A stretch of 8,216 bases of DNA from Comamonadaceae bacterium (GCA_947505915.1 CANNNH010000053.1:1-8216), one strand, 5' to 3'; counted from the first letter of the stretch, positions 1 to 8,019 are shown. The notes: a model not told the origin generated them from the sequence alone. Program-made: numbers and translations.

Positions 1-1310
1 AAGCGCCCATTCAGCGGCTGGTGGACCAGGTGGCCGCTGTGTTTGTACCGGTGGTGCTGTTGATTGCAATGGCCACGCTCTTGGGCTGGCTGGCCATGGG
101 CGAGTCGCTGGAGGTGGCGTTGATACGCGCGGTGGCGGTGCTGGTAATTGCCTGCCCCTGTGCTTTGGGCTTGGCGACGCCGGCGGCCATCATGGCCGGC
201 ACCGGCGTGGCGGCGGGCGAAGGTATTTTGATCAAAGACGCAGAGGCGCTGGAGCTAGCTTACCGCGCCGACACCGTGGCCTTTGACAAAACCGGCACCC
301 TGACCATCGGCCAGCCCCGTCTGATCGCCTTTGTGCCGGCTGCCGGTGCCGATGAGGCGATTCAATTGAGCGCAGCGGCCAGCTTGCAAAGCGGCAGCGA
401 GCACCCGCTGGCGCGCGCCGTGCTGGCCGCGGCCAAGGCGCGCGATATACCGGTGCTTGCGCCAGACGATCTGCGCGCTGTCCCGGGGCGTGGAACCGAG
501 GGACAGGTGGCCGGCGTGCCCTATCTGATCGGCAGCTTGCGCTGGCTTGACGAGTTGGGACTGAGCCTGGGCCCCTTGCAAAGCGAAGCCGAGCGCCTGC
601 AAAAAGGCGGCGCCACCTTGTCGGCGCTGGCCGAGCGCCGGCCTGAGGGCCTGGTGCTGCGCGCGCTGATGGCCTTCGCCGACGAACCCAAGCCTGGCGC
701 CCGCGATGCCCTGGCCTCCTTGCGCGCACGGGGCCTGCGCATCGTCATGATCTCGGGCGACAACCGCGGCGCCGCCCTGGCCATGGGCGAACGCCTTGGC
801 CTATTCGCCGACGAGGTGATGGCAGAGGTGCTGCCCGGCGACAAAGCCGCTTTGGTGGCTGAGCTTAAGCGCGGGGGCGCCAATTTTTCCGCAGGGCCGC
901 CCCAAGGAAAAATACACCCCCTTGGGGGGCAGCGAACCACACGCAGTGGGGAGCGCGGGGGCACAGTCGTCATGGTCGGCGACGGCGTGAATGACGCGCC
1001 AGCGCTGGCTGCAGCAGACGTTGGCATGGCCATGGGCACCGGTACCGATGTCGCCATGCACGCGGCTGGCATCACGCTGATGCGCGGCGATGTGTCGCTG
1101 GTGGAAGGTGCGATTGAGATATCCCGCCGAACCGTCATGAAAATCCGTCAAAACCTTTTCTGGGCTTTTGCCTACAACGTGGCCGGCATCCCGCTGGCTG
1201 CGCTGGGCTACCTGAACCCTGTCTTGGCCGGGGCCGCCATGGCGCTGTCGAGTGTGAGCGTTTTGTCTAACGCGCTCTTGCTCAAACGCTGGCGGCTCAA
1301 GCGTTCTTGA
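1..1310 (+). CDS. copA: Copper-translocating P1B-type ATPase, C-terminal part (5' end outside window)
   Basis: Inner-membrane pump that exports Cu+ from the cytoplasm using ATP. The frame is already open at base 3 (reading [18 protein letters not shown]), so the N-terminal metal-binding domain and first membrane helices lie upstream; the GTG at 21 is not the real start. Visible in order: a membrane helix; the CPC metal-site helix (153-161); the phosphorylation motif DKTGTLT with its Asp at 285-287; the nucleotide-domain SEHPLA motif (HP at 402-407); a GDN motif near 760; VGDGVND at 975-995; then two C-terminal helices with FAYN and [16 protein letters not shown] and MxxSS are the ligand set of the Cu+ (P1B-1) subgroup, which argues for CopA over Zn/Cd pumps; CcoI is a less likely alternative. 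Odd: between LVAELKRGG and TVVMVGDG there are 28 extra residues encoded by a repeat-like insertion (see 869-962). The frame is intact, but activity is uncertain. Confidence 0.93.
   Translation, partial: APIQRLVDQVAAVFVPVVLLIAMATLLGWLAMGESLEVALIRAVAVLVIACPCALGLATPAAIMAGTGVAAGEGILIKDAEALELAYRADTVAFDKTGTLTIGQPRLIAFVPAAGADEAIQLSAAASLQSGSEHPLARAVLAAAKARDIPVLAPDDLRAVPGRGTEGQVAGVPYLIGSLRWLDELGLSLGPLQSEAERLQKGGATLSALAERRPEGLVLRALMAFADEPKPGARDALASLRARGLRIVMISGDNRGAALAMGERLGLFADEVMAEVLPGDKAALVAELKRGGANFSAGPPQGKIHPLGGQRTTRSGERGGTVVMVGDGVNDAPALAAADVGMAMGTGTDVAMHAAGITLMRGDVSLVEGAIEISRRTVMKIRQNLFWAFAYNVAGIPLAALGYLNPVLAGAAMALSSVSVLSNALLLKRWRLKRS
869..962 (+). repeat. In-frame 84-bp repeat-like insertion inside copA, bounded by 10-bp direct repeats
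   Basis: The 10-mer gcgcgggggc occurs at 869-878 and again at 953-962, exactly 84 bp (28 codons) apart. Deleting one repeat copy plus the intervening DNA restores the usual spacing of P-type ATPases (KRGG directly followed by TVVMVGDG). The inserted DNA contains an inverted repeat, ccccaagg at 900-907 pairing with ccttgggg at 920-927 around a 12-base loop, then a G-rich tail. From memory it resembles GC-rich palindromic intergenic repeats of Comamonadaceae; that match is unverified. The encoded stretch is rich in Gly, Pro, Arg and Ser, unlike any P-domain element I know. The 10-bp repeats could be a target duplication or part of the element. Confidence 0.75.
900..927. repeat. Hairpin-forming inverted repeat in the copA insertion
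   Basis: Perfect 8-bp arms (900-907 and 920-927) flank the A-rich loop 908-919. It is followed by more Gs rather than a T tract and sits inside an open reading frame, so it is read as the core of a palindromic repeat element, not as a terminator. Confidence 0.6.
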
Positions 1311-1380
1311 CCTGCATCAACTCCGGCGGCCGTGAAGCCGGCCACACTGGCCGCTGTCCTGTTGTGCGCTTGGAGTTGCA

Positions 1381-1962
1381 ATGTCTCAATTGGCCCTGAA
1401 GATTATTAGGCAAGAGCATGCCGCCTTGTCGGCCATGCTGCGTTCTCTGGCGCTGATGATCGAGCGCGGCCCGGTAGAGCAGCCCGAGCGGTTTTTTGAC
1501 GTGCTGCGCGCCATGCTTTTTTACATCGATGAATTTCCCGAGCGCATGCATCACCCTAAAGAGTCGGACCTGTTGTTTCCGCGCTTGGTACGCGTGGCGC
1601 CCGAGCTGCTAGGTGTCGTCAGCCGGCTTGAGGCAGAACATGCCAGCGGGCAGGACAGCGTGCGGGCGTTGCAGCACTTGCTGCTGGCCTGGGAGCTGCT
1701 TGGCGAGTCGCGTCGGCTGGAGTTCACGGACGCTGCGCAAGCCTACCTGGCGTTTTATCTTGCGCACATGCACACCGAAGAGGTTGAGCTGCTGCCGCTG
1801 GCTGAAAGCTTGCTGGACGAAGAGGATTGGCTTGCGCTCAATACCGCCTTTGGTGCGCATCACGATCCCTTGGCCGCCGGCGTGCGCGACCCCTTCTACG
1901 ACCGGTTGTTCAGCCGGATTGTGTTGACCGCTCCAGCGCCTATCGGCGTGGGCCCGGCCTGA
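1381..1962 (+). CDS. Hemerythrin HHE-domain protein
   Basis: A 193-residue, largely helical cytoplasmic protein without signal peptide. The spacing of metal-ligand candidates fits the hemerythrin-like di-iron four-helix bundle: His13 (QEHAAL), His57/His58 with Glu61 (HHPKESDLLFP), His87 (EAEH), and His129/His131 with Glu133/Glu134 (HMHTEEVELLPLAE). Such proteins bind a non-haem di-iron centre and are linked to O2, NO or redox/iron sensing and repair; the exact role here cannot be read from sequence. The start is supported by GGAG at 1372-1375, 5 bases before the ATG. It lies 70 bp after copA on the same strand with no convincing terminator between, so co-transcription with the copper pump is possible. 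Assignment to the domain family is strong; specific function unknown. Confidence 0.88.
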   Translation: MSQLALKIIRQEHAALSAMLRSLALMIERGPVEQPERFFDVLRAMLFYIDEFPERMHHPKESDLLFPRLVRVAPELLGVVSRLEAEHASGQDSVRALQHLLLAWELLGESRRLEFTDAAQAYLAFYLAHMHTEEVELLPLAESLLDEEDWLALNTAFGAHHDPLAAGVRDPFYDRLFSRIVLTAPAPIGVGPA

Positions 1963-1996
1963 AGTAGGAGTGCCCCTTCACTGTTGATGAGTCTGG

Positions 1997-2031
1997 TTAG
2001 TACGATTGATGTTTTCCTAACTATCGTCTAA
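1997..2031. promoter_or_regulatory. Imperfect inverted repeat, possible operator overlapping the operon promoter
   Basis: ttagtacgat (1997-2006) pairs with atcgtctaa (2023-2031) with one unpaired base and a 16-base centre. It spans the candidate promoter boxes, which is where a repressor or activator site would be expected. No T tract follows, so a terminator for the hemerythrin gene is less likely. The regulator is not in the window. Confidence 0.35.
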
Positions 2032-2032
2032 T
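2006..2032 (+). promoter_or_regulatory. Possible sigma-70 promoter for the molybdenum hydroxylase-sox operon
   Basis: In the 103-bp gap before the operon, TTGATG (2006-2011) and TCTAAT (2027-2032) resemble -35 and -10 boxes, the latter differing from consensus at one base. The spacer is 15 bases, shorter than the usual 16-18. The region is clearly more AT-rich than the flanking genes. This is a by-eye call. Confidence 0.3.
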
Positions 2033-2065
2033 CTGCAGGCTTCACTCATTGGAGGCACCGGTTTC

Positions 2066-2520
<455 letters not shown>

Positions 2521-2524
<4 letters not shown>

Positions 2525-4683
2525 AAACCCTGACCACTGCCACCGGCCTGGACCGCCGCCACTTCCTGCAGGTCTCGGTCACGGCCGCCGCCGGCCTGAG
2601 CCTGGCTTTTTACCTGCCCGACAAGGCCGAAGCCGCCGACACGCCCCGTCTGAATGCCTGGATCGAGATCCAGCCCGACGACACCATCGTCATCCGCTAC
2701 GCCCGCACCGAGATGGGCCAGGGCAGCCGCACTTCCGCGCCCATGATGGTGGCCGAGGAGCTGGACGCCGACTGGAAGAAAGTCCGCGTCGAATACGCCA
2801 CCGCGCACGACAACCTGCGCCAAAAGCGGGTGTACGGCGACATGGCCACCGTCGGCAGCCGCACCATCCGTAACTCGCAGGCTTATCTGCGCCAGGCCGG
2901 CGGCACCGCGCGCCACATGCTGGTGGCTGCGGCCGCGCAAAGCTGGGGCGTGCCGGCTGCCGAGTGCAGCACGGCGCTGGGCCGGGTGCAACACCTGGCC
3001 AGCAAGCGTTCTTTGAGCTACGGCAAGTTGGCTGCGGCCGCCGCCAAGCTGGAGGCGCCCAAAGAAGTCAAGCTCAAAGACCCCAAGGACTGGAAGATCA
3101 TCGGCAAGTCAATTCCCCGCGTGGACATTCCGGCGATTGTCACCGGCGAGATTCGTTACGGTATTGATGCCCAGTTGCCCGGCATGCTGCACGCCGCGGT
3201 GGCTGCTTGTCCGGTGTTTAACGGCCGCGTCAAAACCATGGACGCCTCCAAGGTGCAAAACCGCCGCGGCATTGTGCAGGTGCTCAACCTCGGTGAATTT
3301 GTGGCGGTGGTGGCAGACAACTGGTGGCGCGCCAAAGAGGCACTGCGCGAAGTGGCCATTGACTGGGACACCGGCGAGCACGGCACGCTCACCAGTGCGG
3401 CGATCATGGCGAATTTCCAGGCCGGTATGGCGCAGAGCGAGCTGGCAGTGGCCCGCAACGACGGCAACACTGCTCAAGCGCTGGCCGGTGCCGGCAAGGT
3501 GTACGAGGCCGAGTACTTCACGCCGTACCTGGCACACGCCACCATGGAGCCCATGGTGTGCACGGCCTGGCTGCAGGGTGACTCTTTACAGGTTTGGACT
3601 TCCACGCAAAACCCCGAGGCCACTTTGGCGGTCTCTGCGGCCACGGCCGGCGTGGCGCAAGACAAGGTCAAGGTTCACCCCATGCAGTTGGGTGGTGGCC
3701 TGGGTCGTAAGAGCTCGCAGGATTTCACGCGCCAAGGCGTGATGATCGCCAAGGCCATGGCCGGCAAGCCGGTCAAGATGATCTGGTCGCGCGAAGAAGA
3801 CACACAGCATGACCTGTACCGCCCGGCCAGCCTGGTGCGTTTCAAGGCCGCCATGGATGCCAACGGTAAGGTTGACGCGCTGCACATCCGCGTCAGCGCG
3901 CCGTCGATTCTGGCCACCCTGCTCAAGCTGCCGCTGCCCAAGGGCGTGGACGGCCAGGCGGTGGCGGCGTTCAACGACCACCCCTATGACATTCCCAACA
4001 GCCTGGTGGACTACGCGCAGCGCAACACCAATGTGCCGGTGGGCTTCTGGCGCACCGTCGGGCATTCGCAAAACCCCTACATGCGCGAGTGTTTTGTCGA
4101 CGAACTGGCGCACGCTGCCGGCAAAGACCCGCTGGCTTTTCGCCTGAACATGCTGGGCCCCAAGGCTGCGCGGGATCGCGGCATTCTGGAGGCCGTTGCT
4201 AAGGCCGCCAACTGGGGTGCTGCGTTGCCGCCGGGCGTTTTCCGCGGCATTGCCGAAACCGAAGGCTATGGCAGCTACACCGCCTGCGTTTGTGAAGTCG
4301 CTGTCAACGCCAAAGGCGAGGTCAAGATTCACCGCGTGGTCATGGGCATTGACCCGGGCTACGCCGTCAACCCCGACAACATCGAGGCGCAGATCCAGGG
4401 CAGCGTGGTGCACGGTCTGAGTGCGATTTTCTGGGGCGAGATGACGGTCAAGGACGGACGCATCGAGCAGTCGAATTTCCATGACTACCGGCTCATGCGT
4501 CTCAATGAAATGCCCAAGGTGGTGGCGGTGATTGCACCAACTGGCGGTTTCTGGGGCGGCGTGGGGGAGCCTGCGCAGGCACCGCTAGCGCCGGCCCTGG
4601 CCAATGCCATCTTTGCGGCTTCGGGCAAGCGCATCCGCTCCTTGCCTTTGAAGAACCACGGACTGAGCCTGGCGCGCGCATGA
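2521..4683 (+). CDS. Tat-exported molybdopterin subunit of an IorB-type molybdenum hydroxylase/aldehyde dehydrogenase
   Basis: Catalytic subunit (720 residues) of a periplasmic xanthine dehydrogenase-family enzyme that hydroxylates a substrate with water at a molybdenum-cytosine-dinucleotide type cofactor. The N-terminus has a twin-arginine signal (LDRRHFLQ, Arg12-Arg13, then a hydrophobic stretch and AEA|AD near residue 38), as in IorB-like proteins. Family motifs seen include the cofactor-binding loop [14 protein letters not shown], the segment [48 protein letters not shown], and GGVGEP near the C-terminus, where Glu683 matches the catalytic base of the family. No FAD subunit gene adjoins, so an external acceptor such as a cytochrome c is expected. 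AAGGGGG at 2507-2513 supports the ATG at 2521. The stop overlaps the soxX start (ATGA, 4680-4683). No cofactor-insertion chaperone gene (XdhC-like) is present in the window. Substrate not predictable from sequence. Confidence 0.93.
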
Positions 4684-5141
4684 GCCCGGTGGTCGGCTGG
4701 CGCATTTTGCACACTGTGTGCATGCTGTCGCTGGCCGGCGGCTGCGCGCTTCCTGCGCTGGCCCAAGAGCGCATGCCCGCCACGGCCTGGGCCGCCACAG
4801 CCAGTGTCGAGCGCGGCCGCGCCTTGCTGGCCAACCGGCAGGACAGCGGTTGCATTTTGTGCCACACGGTGCCGGGCATGGCGGCGGGCGGCGACATCGG
4901 CCCGCCGCTGGCCGGCTTGGCCGGGCGAGCCGATGCGGCGCAGATCCGTCAGCGCATCGCTGACTCGCGCAGCATGAATCCGGCCACCATCATGCCGGCT
5001 TACTACAGCACGCAGGGCCTGCAGCGCGTGGCCGGCGCCTATGCGGGGCAGACCGTGCTCAGCGGCCAGGGCCTGGAAGACATAGTCGCTTACCTGCTGG
5101 TCAACACGCGCAGCGCACCCGCGTTGCCGCAGCGTCCATGA
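4680..5141 (+). CDS. soxX: SoxX, monohaem cytochrome c of the Sox system
   Basis: Periplasmic cytochrome c subunit (153 residues) that forms SoxXA with SoxA. SoxXA oxidatively joins a sulfur substrate to the SoxY cysteine and passes electrons on to other cytochromes. A Sec signal peptide occupies about residues 1-28 (ALA|QE). The haem motif is CILCH (Cys58, Cys61, His62), and Met105 (ATIMPAYY) is the likely second axial ligand. SoxX-type surroundings are clear: ERGRALLANRQ before the haem, GDIGPPLAGL after it and EDIVAYLL near the end. The start codon overlaps the molybdenum subunit stop and the stop overlaps soxY (ATGA, 5138-5141), so expression is translationally coupled on both sides. Cys22 in SLAGGC only weakly resembles a lipobox, so soluble export is preferred. 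Confidence 0.88.
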   Translation: MSPVVGWRILHTVCMLSLAGGCALPALAQERMPATAWAATASVERGRALLANRQDSGCILCHTVPGMAAGGDIGPPLAGLAGRADAAQIRQRIADSRSMNPATIMPAYYSTQGLQRVAGAYAGQTVLSGQGLEDIVAYLLVNTRSAPALPQRP

Positions 5142-5647
5142 GCCCCGCAGCTGACGCCAAACTTGGCCGGGTTTTACCGCCCCGCCGCCGCTGGCTGCAG
5201 GCGCTGCCCCGCGGTGTGATTGCGCTGTCTGCTTGGCAAGCCTGGCCGGCGCGGGCGCAACGCATGGTGTCGGGCCAGCTGCTGAGCTTGCCGCAGATGC
5301 TGGGGCCTTTGCTGCAAGGCCGCGTGGCGCATCCCCAGGGTCTGCGCTTGGAACTGCCCGTGCTGGCAGACAACGGCTCGCTGGTGCCTGCCAGGGTGCT
5401 GGTGGACAGCCCCATGACGGAGCAGGACCATGTGACGCACATTTATCTTTTGTCGCAACGCAACCCGGTCACGCAGATGGCCGTGTTTCACCTCGGCCCC
5501 TGGTCCGGGCGGGCTGAAGTCAGTGCGCGCCTGCGGCTGGCGGGTTCGCAGCTGGTGGTGGCCCTGGCGCGCCGCTCGGACGGCAGCTTTTGCTACCAAA
5601 GCGTCGAAGCGGTGGTGACCGAGTCCGCCTGTGTGGACGGCTCCTGA
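5138..5647 (+). CDS. soxY: SoxY-type sulfur carrier subunit with an atypical C-terminal arm
   Basis: A 169-residue periplasmic protein of the SoxY family, whose C-terminal cysteine carries the covalent sulfur intermediate. N-terminal RRRWLQAL followed by a hydrophobic stretch looks like a Tat signal, as is usual for SoxYZ. SoxY-like blocks include ADNGSLVPARVLVDSPMT, DHVTHIYLLSQRNP, FHLGPWSGRAEVSARLRLA and SQLVVALARRSDGSF. Odd: classical SoxY ends in GGCGG, but here the end is TESACVDGS. A single cysteine (Cys165) remains five residues from the terminus, with the flanking glycines lost; a second cysteine (Cys152) lies 13 residues earlier. The carrier role is probably kept, but partner or substrate may differ. 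The start overlaps the soxX stop, and soxZ follows after 1 base. Confidence 0.85.
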   Translation: MSPAADAKLGRVLPPRRRWLQALPRGVIALSAWQAWPARAQRMVSGQLLSLPQMLGPLLQGRVAHPQGLRLELPVLADNGSLVPARVLVDSPMTEQDHVTHIYLLSQRNPVTQMAVFHLGPWSGRAEVSARLRLAGSQLVVALARRSDGSFCYQSVEAVVTESACVDGS

Positions 5648-5648
5648 C

Positions 5649-5993
5649 ATGGCCAACGCCCGCTTGTTGCTGCCTGGCAGCATGGCCCCCGGCGATGTGG
5701 TCAAGGCGCGTCTGCTGGTCGAGCACCCCATGCATACCGGCTACCTGCAGGATTTGCAGGGCCGCCTGATTCCGCGCAATGTCATCGTGCAGCTGAGCTG
5801 TGACTACGGCGGGCGCGAAGTGTTCCGGGTCGAGCCCTCGTCGGGCATTGCCGGCAACCCGCTGTTTGAGTTTTTCTTTCGTGTGCAAAACCCGGGCGAA
5901 TTGTGGGTGCGTTGGGTGGACGACCGGGGCGTGGCCGGTGAGTTGCGCCATCCGGTGAGGCTGCAGCCCGCCGGCCCGCCTGCCCGTTCATGA
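5649..5993 (+). CDS. soxZ: SoxZ, partner subunit of the SoxYZ carrier
   Basis: A 114-residue immunoglobulin-like protein that pairs with SoxY and is exported with it; it has no signal peptide of its own. SoxZ-like features include GDVVKARLLVEHPMHTGYLQD near the N-terminus, RLIPRNVIVQLSC, NPLFEFFFRV, and WVDDRGVAGELRHPV near the end. The ATG at 5649 gives the normal SoxZ length and begins 1 base after the soxY stop. The in-frame GTG at 5631 would only add six residues overlapping soxY and is not favoured. The gene ends in an ATGA overlap with soxA (5990-5993). One cysteine sits in the middle (QLSCDYGG). Confidence 0.9.
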   Translation: MANARLLLPGSMAPGDVVKARLLVEHPMHTGYLQDLQGRLIPRNVIVQLSCDYGGREVFRVEPSSGIAGNPLFEFFFRVQNPGELWVRWVDDRGVAGELRHPVRLQPAGPPARS

Positions 5994-6784
5994 TGCAAAA
6001 GTGGCTGCGCTGGTGTGGGGTGACGATGTGTTGGCTGTGTCTGGCCGTGCCCGCCGCTGCACAGACGCGGCAGCTGCCGCAGACGCAGCTCAAATCGGGC
6101 CTGGCATTTGCCGGTGCTGACGTGCGCGCCTTGCAGGCCGACGAGTTCGGCAACCCGGCGCAGCTGTGGCTGGCGCGCGGCGCGCAGCGCTGGGCTGAGC
6201 CGAAGGGCGCTGTCGGCCAAAGCTGCCAGAGCTGTCACGGCGATGCGCAGCAAAGCATGCGCGGCGTGGCCACGCGCTACCCATCTATTGACGCTAAAAC
6301 AGGCCTGCTGCTCAACCTTGAAGACCGCATCCGCCAGTGCCGCAGCCAGCAGCAAAAAGGGCCTGAGCTGCTCAGAGAGTCCGACGACTTGCTGGCGCTT
6401 TCATTGCATGTGAGCCGGGCCTCGCATGGCATGCCTTTGCGTGTTGACATCACAGGCCCGGCGCAGTCGCACTGGCAGCAAGGCCAGCGTCTTTTCTTGG
6501 AGCGCCAGGGACAGCTTAATTTGTCATGTGCCCAATGCCATGACCAGCATTACGGACGGCGCTTGTACACCGATGCCTTGAGCCAGGGCCAGCCCAACAG
6601 CTACCCCGTGTACCGCCTGGAGTGGCAGAGCGTGGGTTCGCTGGAGCGGCGCTTACGCAGCTGCTTTGTCGGCGTGCGTGCGGAGCCGCTGGCCTGGGGC
6701 GCGCTCGAATCGCGCCAGCTCAGTCTTTACCTGATGTGGCGCGGCGAAGGTTTGCCTTTGGAAGTGCCGGCGGTGCGCAAGTAG
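5990..6784 (+). CDS. soxA: SoxA, dihaem cytochrome c of the Sox system
   Basis: Catalytic subunit (264 residues) of the periplasmic SoxXA cytochrome. A Sec signal covers about residues 1-24 (AAA|QT). Two haem motifs are intact: CQSCH (Cys79, Cys82, His83) and CAQCH (Cys180, Cys183, His184). The family's active-site cysteine, a ligand of the second haem that becomes a persulfide, matches Cys225 in RLRSCFVGVRAEP; Cys117 (RQCR) matches the ligand of the first haem. Other SoxA signatures are SGLAFAGADVRALQADEF, GVATRYPSID, SQGQPNSYPVYRLEW and RGEGLPLEVPAVR. Because every key residue is present, it is predicted active and dihaem rather than the monohaem variant. ATG at 5990 or 5993 are both possible starts. 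It is the last gene of the operon; no soxB follows, as the next gene is convergent. Confidence 0.93.
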   Translation: MMQKWLRWCGVTMCWLCLAVPAAAQTRQLPQTQLKSGLAFAGADVRALQADEFGNPAQLWLARGAQRWAEPKGAVGQSCQSCHGDAQQSMRGVATRYPSIDAKTGLLLNLEDRIRQCRSQQQKGPELLRESDDLLALSLHVSRASHGMPLRVDITGPAQSHWQQGQRLFLERQGQLNLSCAQCHDQHYGRRLYTDALSQGQPNSYPVYRLEWQSVGSLERRLRSCFVGVRAEPLAWGALESRQLSLYLMWRGEGLPLEVPAVRK

Positions 6785-6814
6785 CGCAGGGCCGGAGTCC
6801 GCCGTCGCGTCAGA

Positions 6815-7999
6815 TTAATGGCGCTCGAAAATCGCCGCAATGCCCTGGCCGCCGCCTATGCACATGGTCACTAGTGCGTAGCGCCCTTGAATGCGCTCCA
6901 GCTCGTACAAGGCTTTGACGGTGATCAGTGCGCCGGTGGCGCCTATCGGATGCCCCAGCGAAATGCCCGAGCCGTTGGGGTTGACCTTGGCCGGGTCCAG
7001 ACCGAGGTCGCGCGTCACGGCGCAGGCCTGCGCGGCAAAGGCTTCATTGGCTTCGATCACGTCCAGGTCTTTGACCGTGAGGCCGGCTTTTTTCAGCGCC
7101 AGTTGTGTCGCCGGCACCGGGCCGATGCCCATGTACTTGGGGTCCACGCCGGCATGTGCGTACGCCACCAGACGGGCCAGCGGCTTGATGCCGCGGGCTT
7201 TGGCGGTGGCCGCCTCCATCAGCACCACGGCAGCAGCAGCGTCATTGATGCCCGAGGCATTGCCGGCAGTCACAGTGCCGTTTTCTTTGATGAAGACAGC
7301 CTTGAGTTTGGCCATGTCTTCCAGCGTGCAGTTGGGGCGGTAGTGCTCGTCGGTGTCGTAGGCGACTTCGCCCTTGCGGCTTTTGAGCATGACTGGCACG
7401 ATCTGTGACTTGAAGCGCCCGCCCTCGATGGCGCGTTGTGCGCGGTTGTGGCTTTCAACGGCCAGCGCGTCCTGGTCGGCCCGCGTGATGCCCCACTTGG
7501 CTGCAATGTTCTCAGCTGTCACGCCCATGTGGATGGTGTGAAATGGGTCATGCAGCGCGCCCACCATCATGTCGACCATTTTGCTGTCGCCCATGCGCGC
7601 GCCAAAGCGCGTGGCCTGGCTGGCATAGGGTGCGCGGCTCATGTTTTCAGCGCCGCCACCAATGGCCACGTCGGCGTCGCCCAGCAAGATGCTCTGGCTG
7701 GCCGAGATGATGGCCTGCAGCCCTGAGCCGCACAGGCGGTTGACGTTGAAGGCCGGCGTGCCCTCGGCGCAGCCGCCGTTGACAGCGGCCACGCGCGACA
7801 GGTACATGTCGCGGGCTTCGGTGTTGACCACGTGGCCAAAGACCACATGGCCCACGTCTTTGCCATCAACGCCGGCGCGCGCCAGCGACTCGCGCACGAC
7901 CAGCGTGGCCAGCTCGATAGGCGGCGTGTCTTTGAGGCTTGCGCCAAAGGTTCCGATGGCGGTGCGCACACCGCTGACAACAACAACTTCACGGCTCAT
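6815..7999 (-). CDS. bktB: Beta-ketothiolase (acetyl-CoA acyltransferase), BktB type
   Basis: Cytoplasmic thiolase that condenses or cleaves acyl-CoA and acetyl-CoA in fatty acid and polyhydroxyalkanoate metabolism. It is 394 residues from the ATG at 7999, the same length I recall for Cupriavidus necator BktB. The nucleophile Cys90 (NRLCGSGLQA), His350 (SGISLGHPIGATG) and Cys380 (TMCIGGGQGIA) sit at the expected positions; GALHDPFHTIHMGVTAEN and DLDVIEANEAFAAQACAV are typical. A longer reading from 8032 adds 11 residues with no homology and would start upstream of the strong ribosome binding site, so MSREVVVV is taken as the start. The gene is convergent with the sox operon and ends 30 bp from soxA. 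It has no obvious functional tie to that operon. BktB accepts longer and odd-chain substrates than PhaA; substrate range here is inferred. Confidence 0.94.
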   Translation of the reverse strand: MSREVVVVSGVRTAIGTFGASLKDTPPIELATLVVRESLARAGVDGKDVGHVVFGHVVNTEARDMYLSRVAAVNGGCAEGTPAFNVNRLCGSGLQAIISASQSILLGDADVAIGGGAENMSRAPYASQATRFGARMGDSKMVDMMVGALHDPFHTIHMGVTAENIAAKWGITRADQDALAVESHNRAQRAIEGGRFKSQIVPVMLKSRKGEVAYDTDEHYRPNCTLEDMAKLKAVFIKENGTVTAGNASGINDAAAAVVLMEAATAKARGIKPLARLVAYAHAGVDPKYMGIGPVPATQLALKKAGLTVKDLDVIEANEAFAAQACAVTRDLGLDPAKVNPNGSGISLGHPIGATGALITVKALYELERIQGRYALVTMCIGGGQGIAAIFERH

Positions 8000-8004
8000 G
8001 ACGG

Positions 8005-8011
8005 TCTCCTT
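8005..8011 (-). promoter_or_regulatory. Ribosome binding site of bktB
   Basis: On the minus strand this reads AAGGAGA, a near-perfect Shine-Dalgarno sequence, 5 bases before the ATG at 7999. It decides the start in favour of MSREVVVV over the longer in-frame ATG at 8032. Confidence 0.8.
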
Positions 8012-8019
8012 TGATTGAA

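Noticed and set aside
521..1138. Minus-strand open frame of 205 codons across copA
   Set aside because: The opposite strand carries clear P-type ATPase motifs. The antisense protein is low-complexity, rich in Ser, Arg and Pro.
1339..1353. 6-bp hairpin with 3-base loop between copA and the hemerythrin gene, considered as a terminator
   Set aside because: No T tract follows, the loop is very tight, and the short GC-rich arms are expected by chance at this base composition.
3586..4482. Long open frame (298 codons) on the minus strand inside the molybdopterin subunit gene
   Set aside because: It is antisense to a gene with full family motifs, its protein has no recognisable domain, and such mirror frames are common in GC-rich DNA.
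4680..4760. Lipoprotein signal in SoxX (Cys22 after SLAGG)
   Set aside because: The residues before the cysteine do not fit a good lipobox, and a standard signal peptidase I site (ALA followed by QE) lies six residues later.
5631..5648. GTG at 5631 as the soxZ start
   Set aside because: It adds six residues unlike SoxZ N-termini and lies inside soxY. The ATG at 5649 gives the normal length and directly follows the soxY stop.
6785..6814. Terminator between soxA and bktB
   Set aside because: No stable stem with a T tract on either strand is visible in the 30-bp gap.
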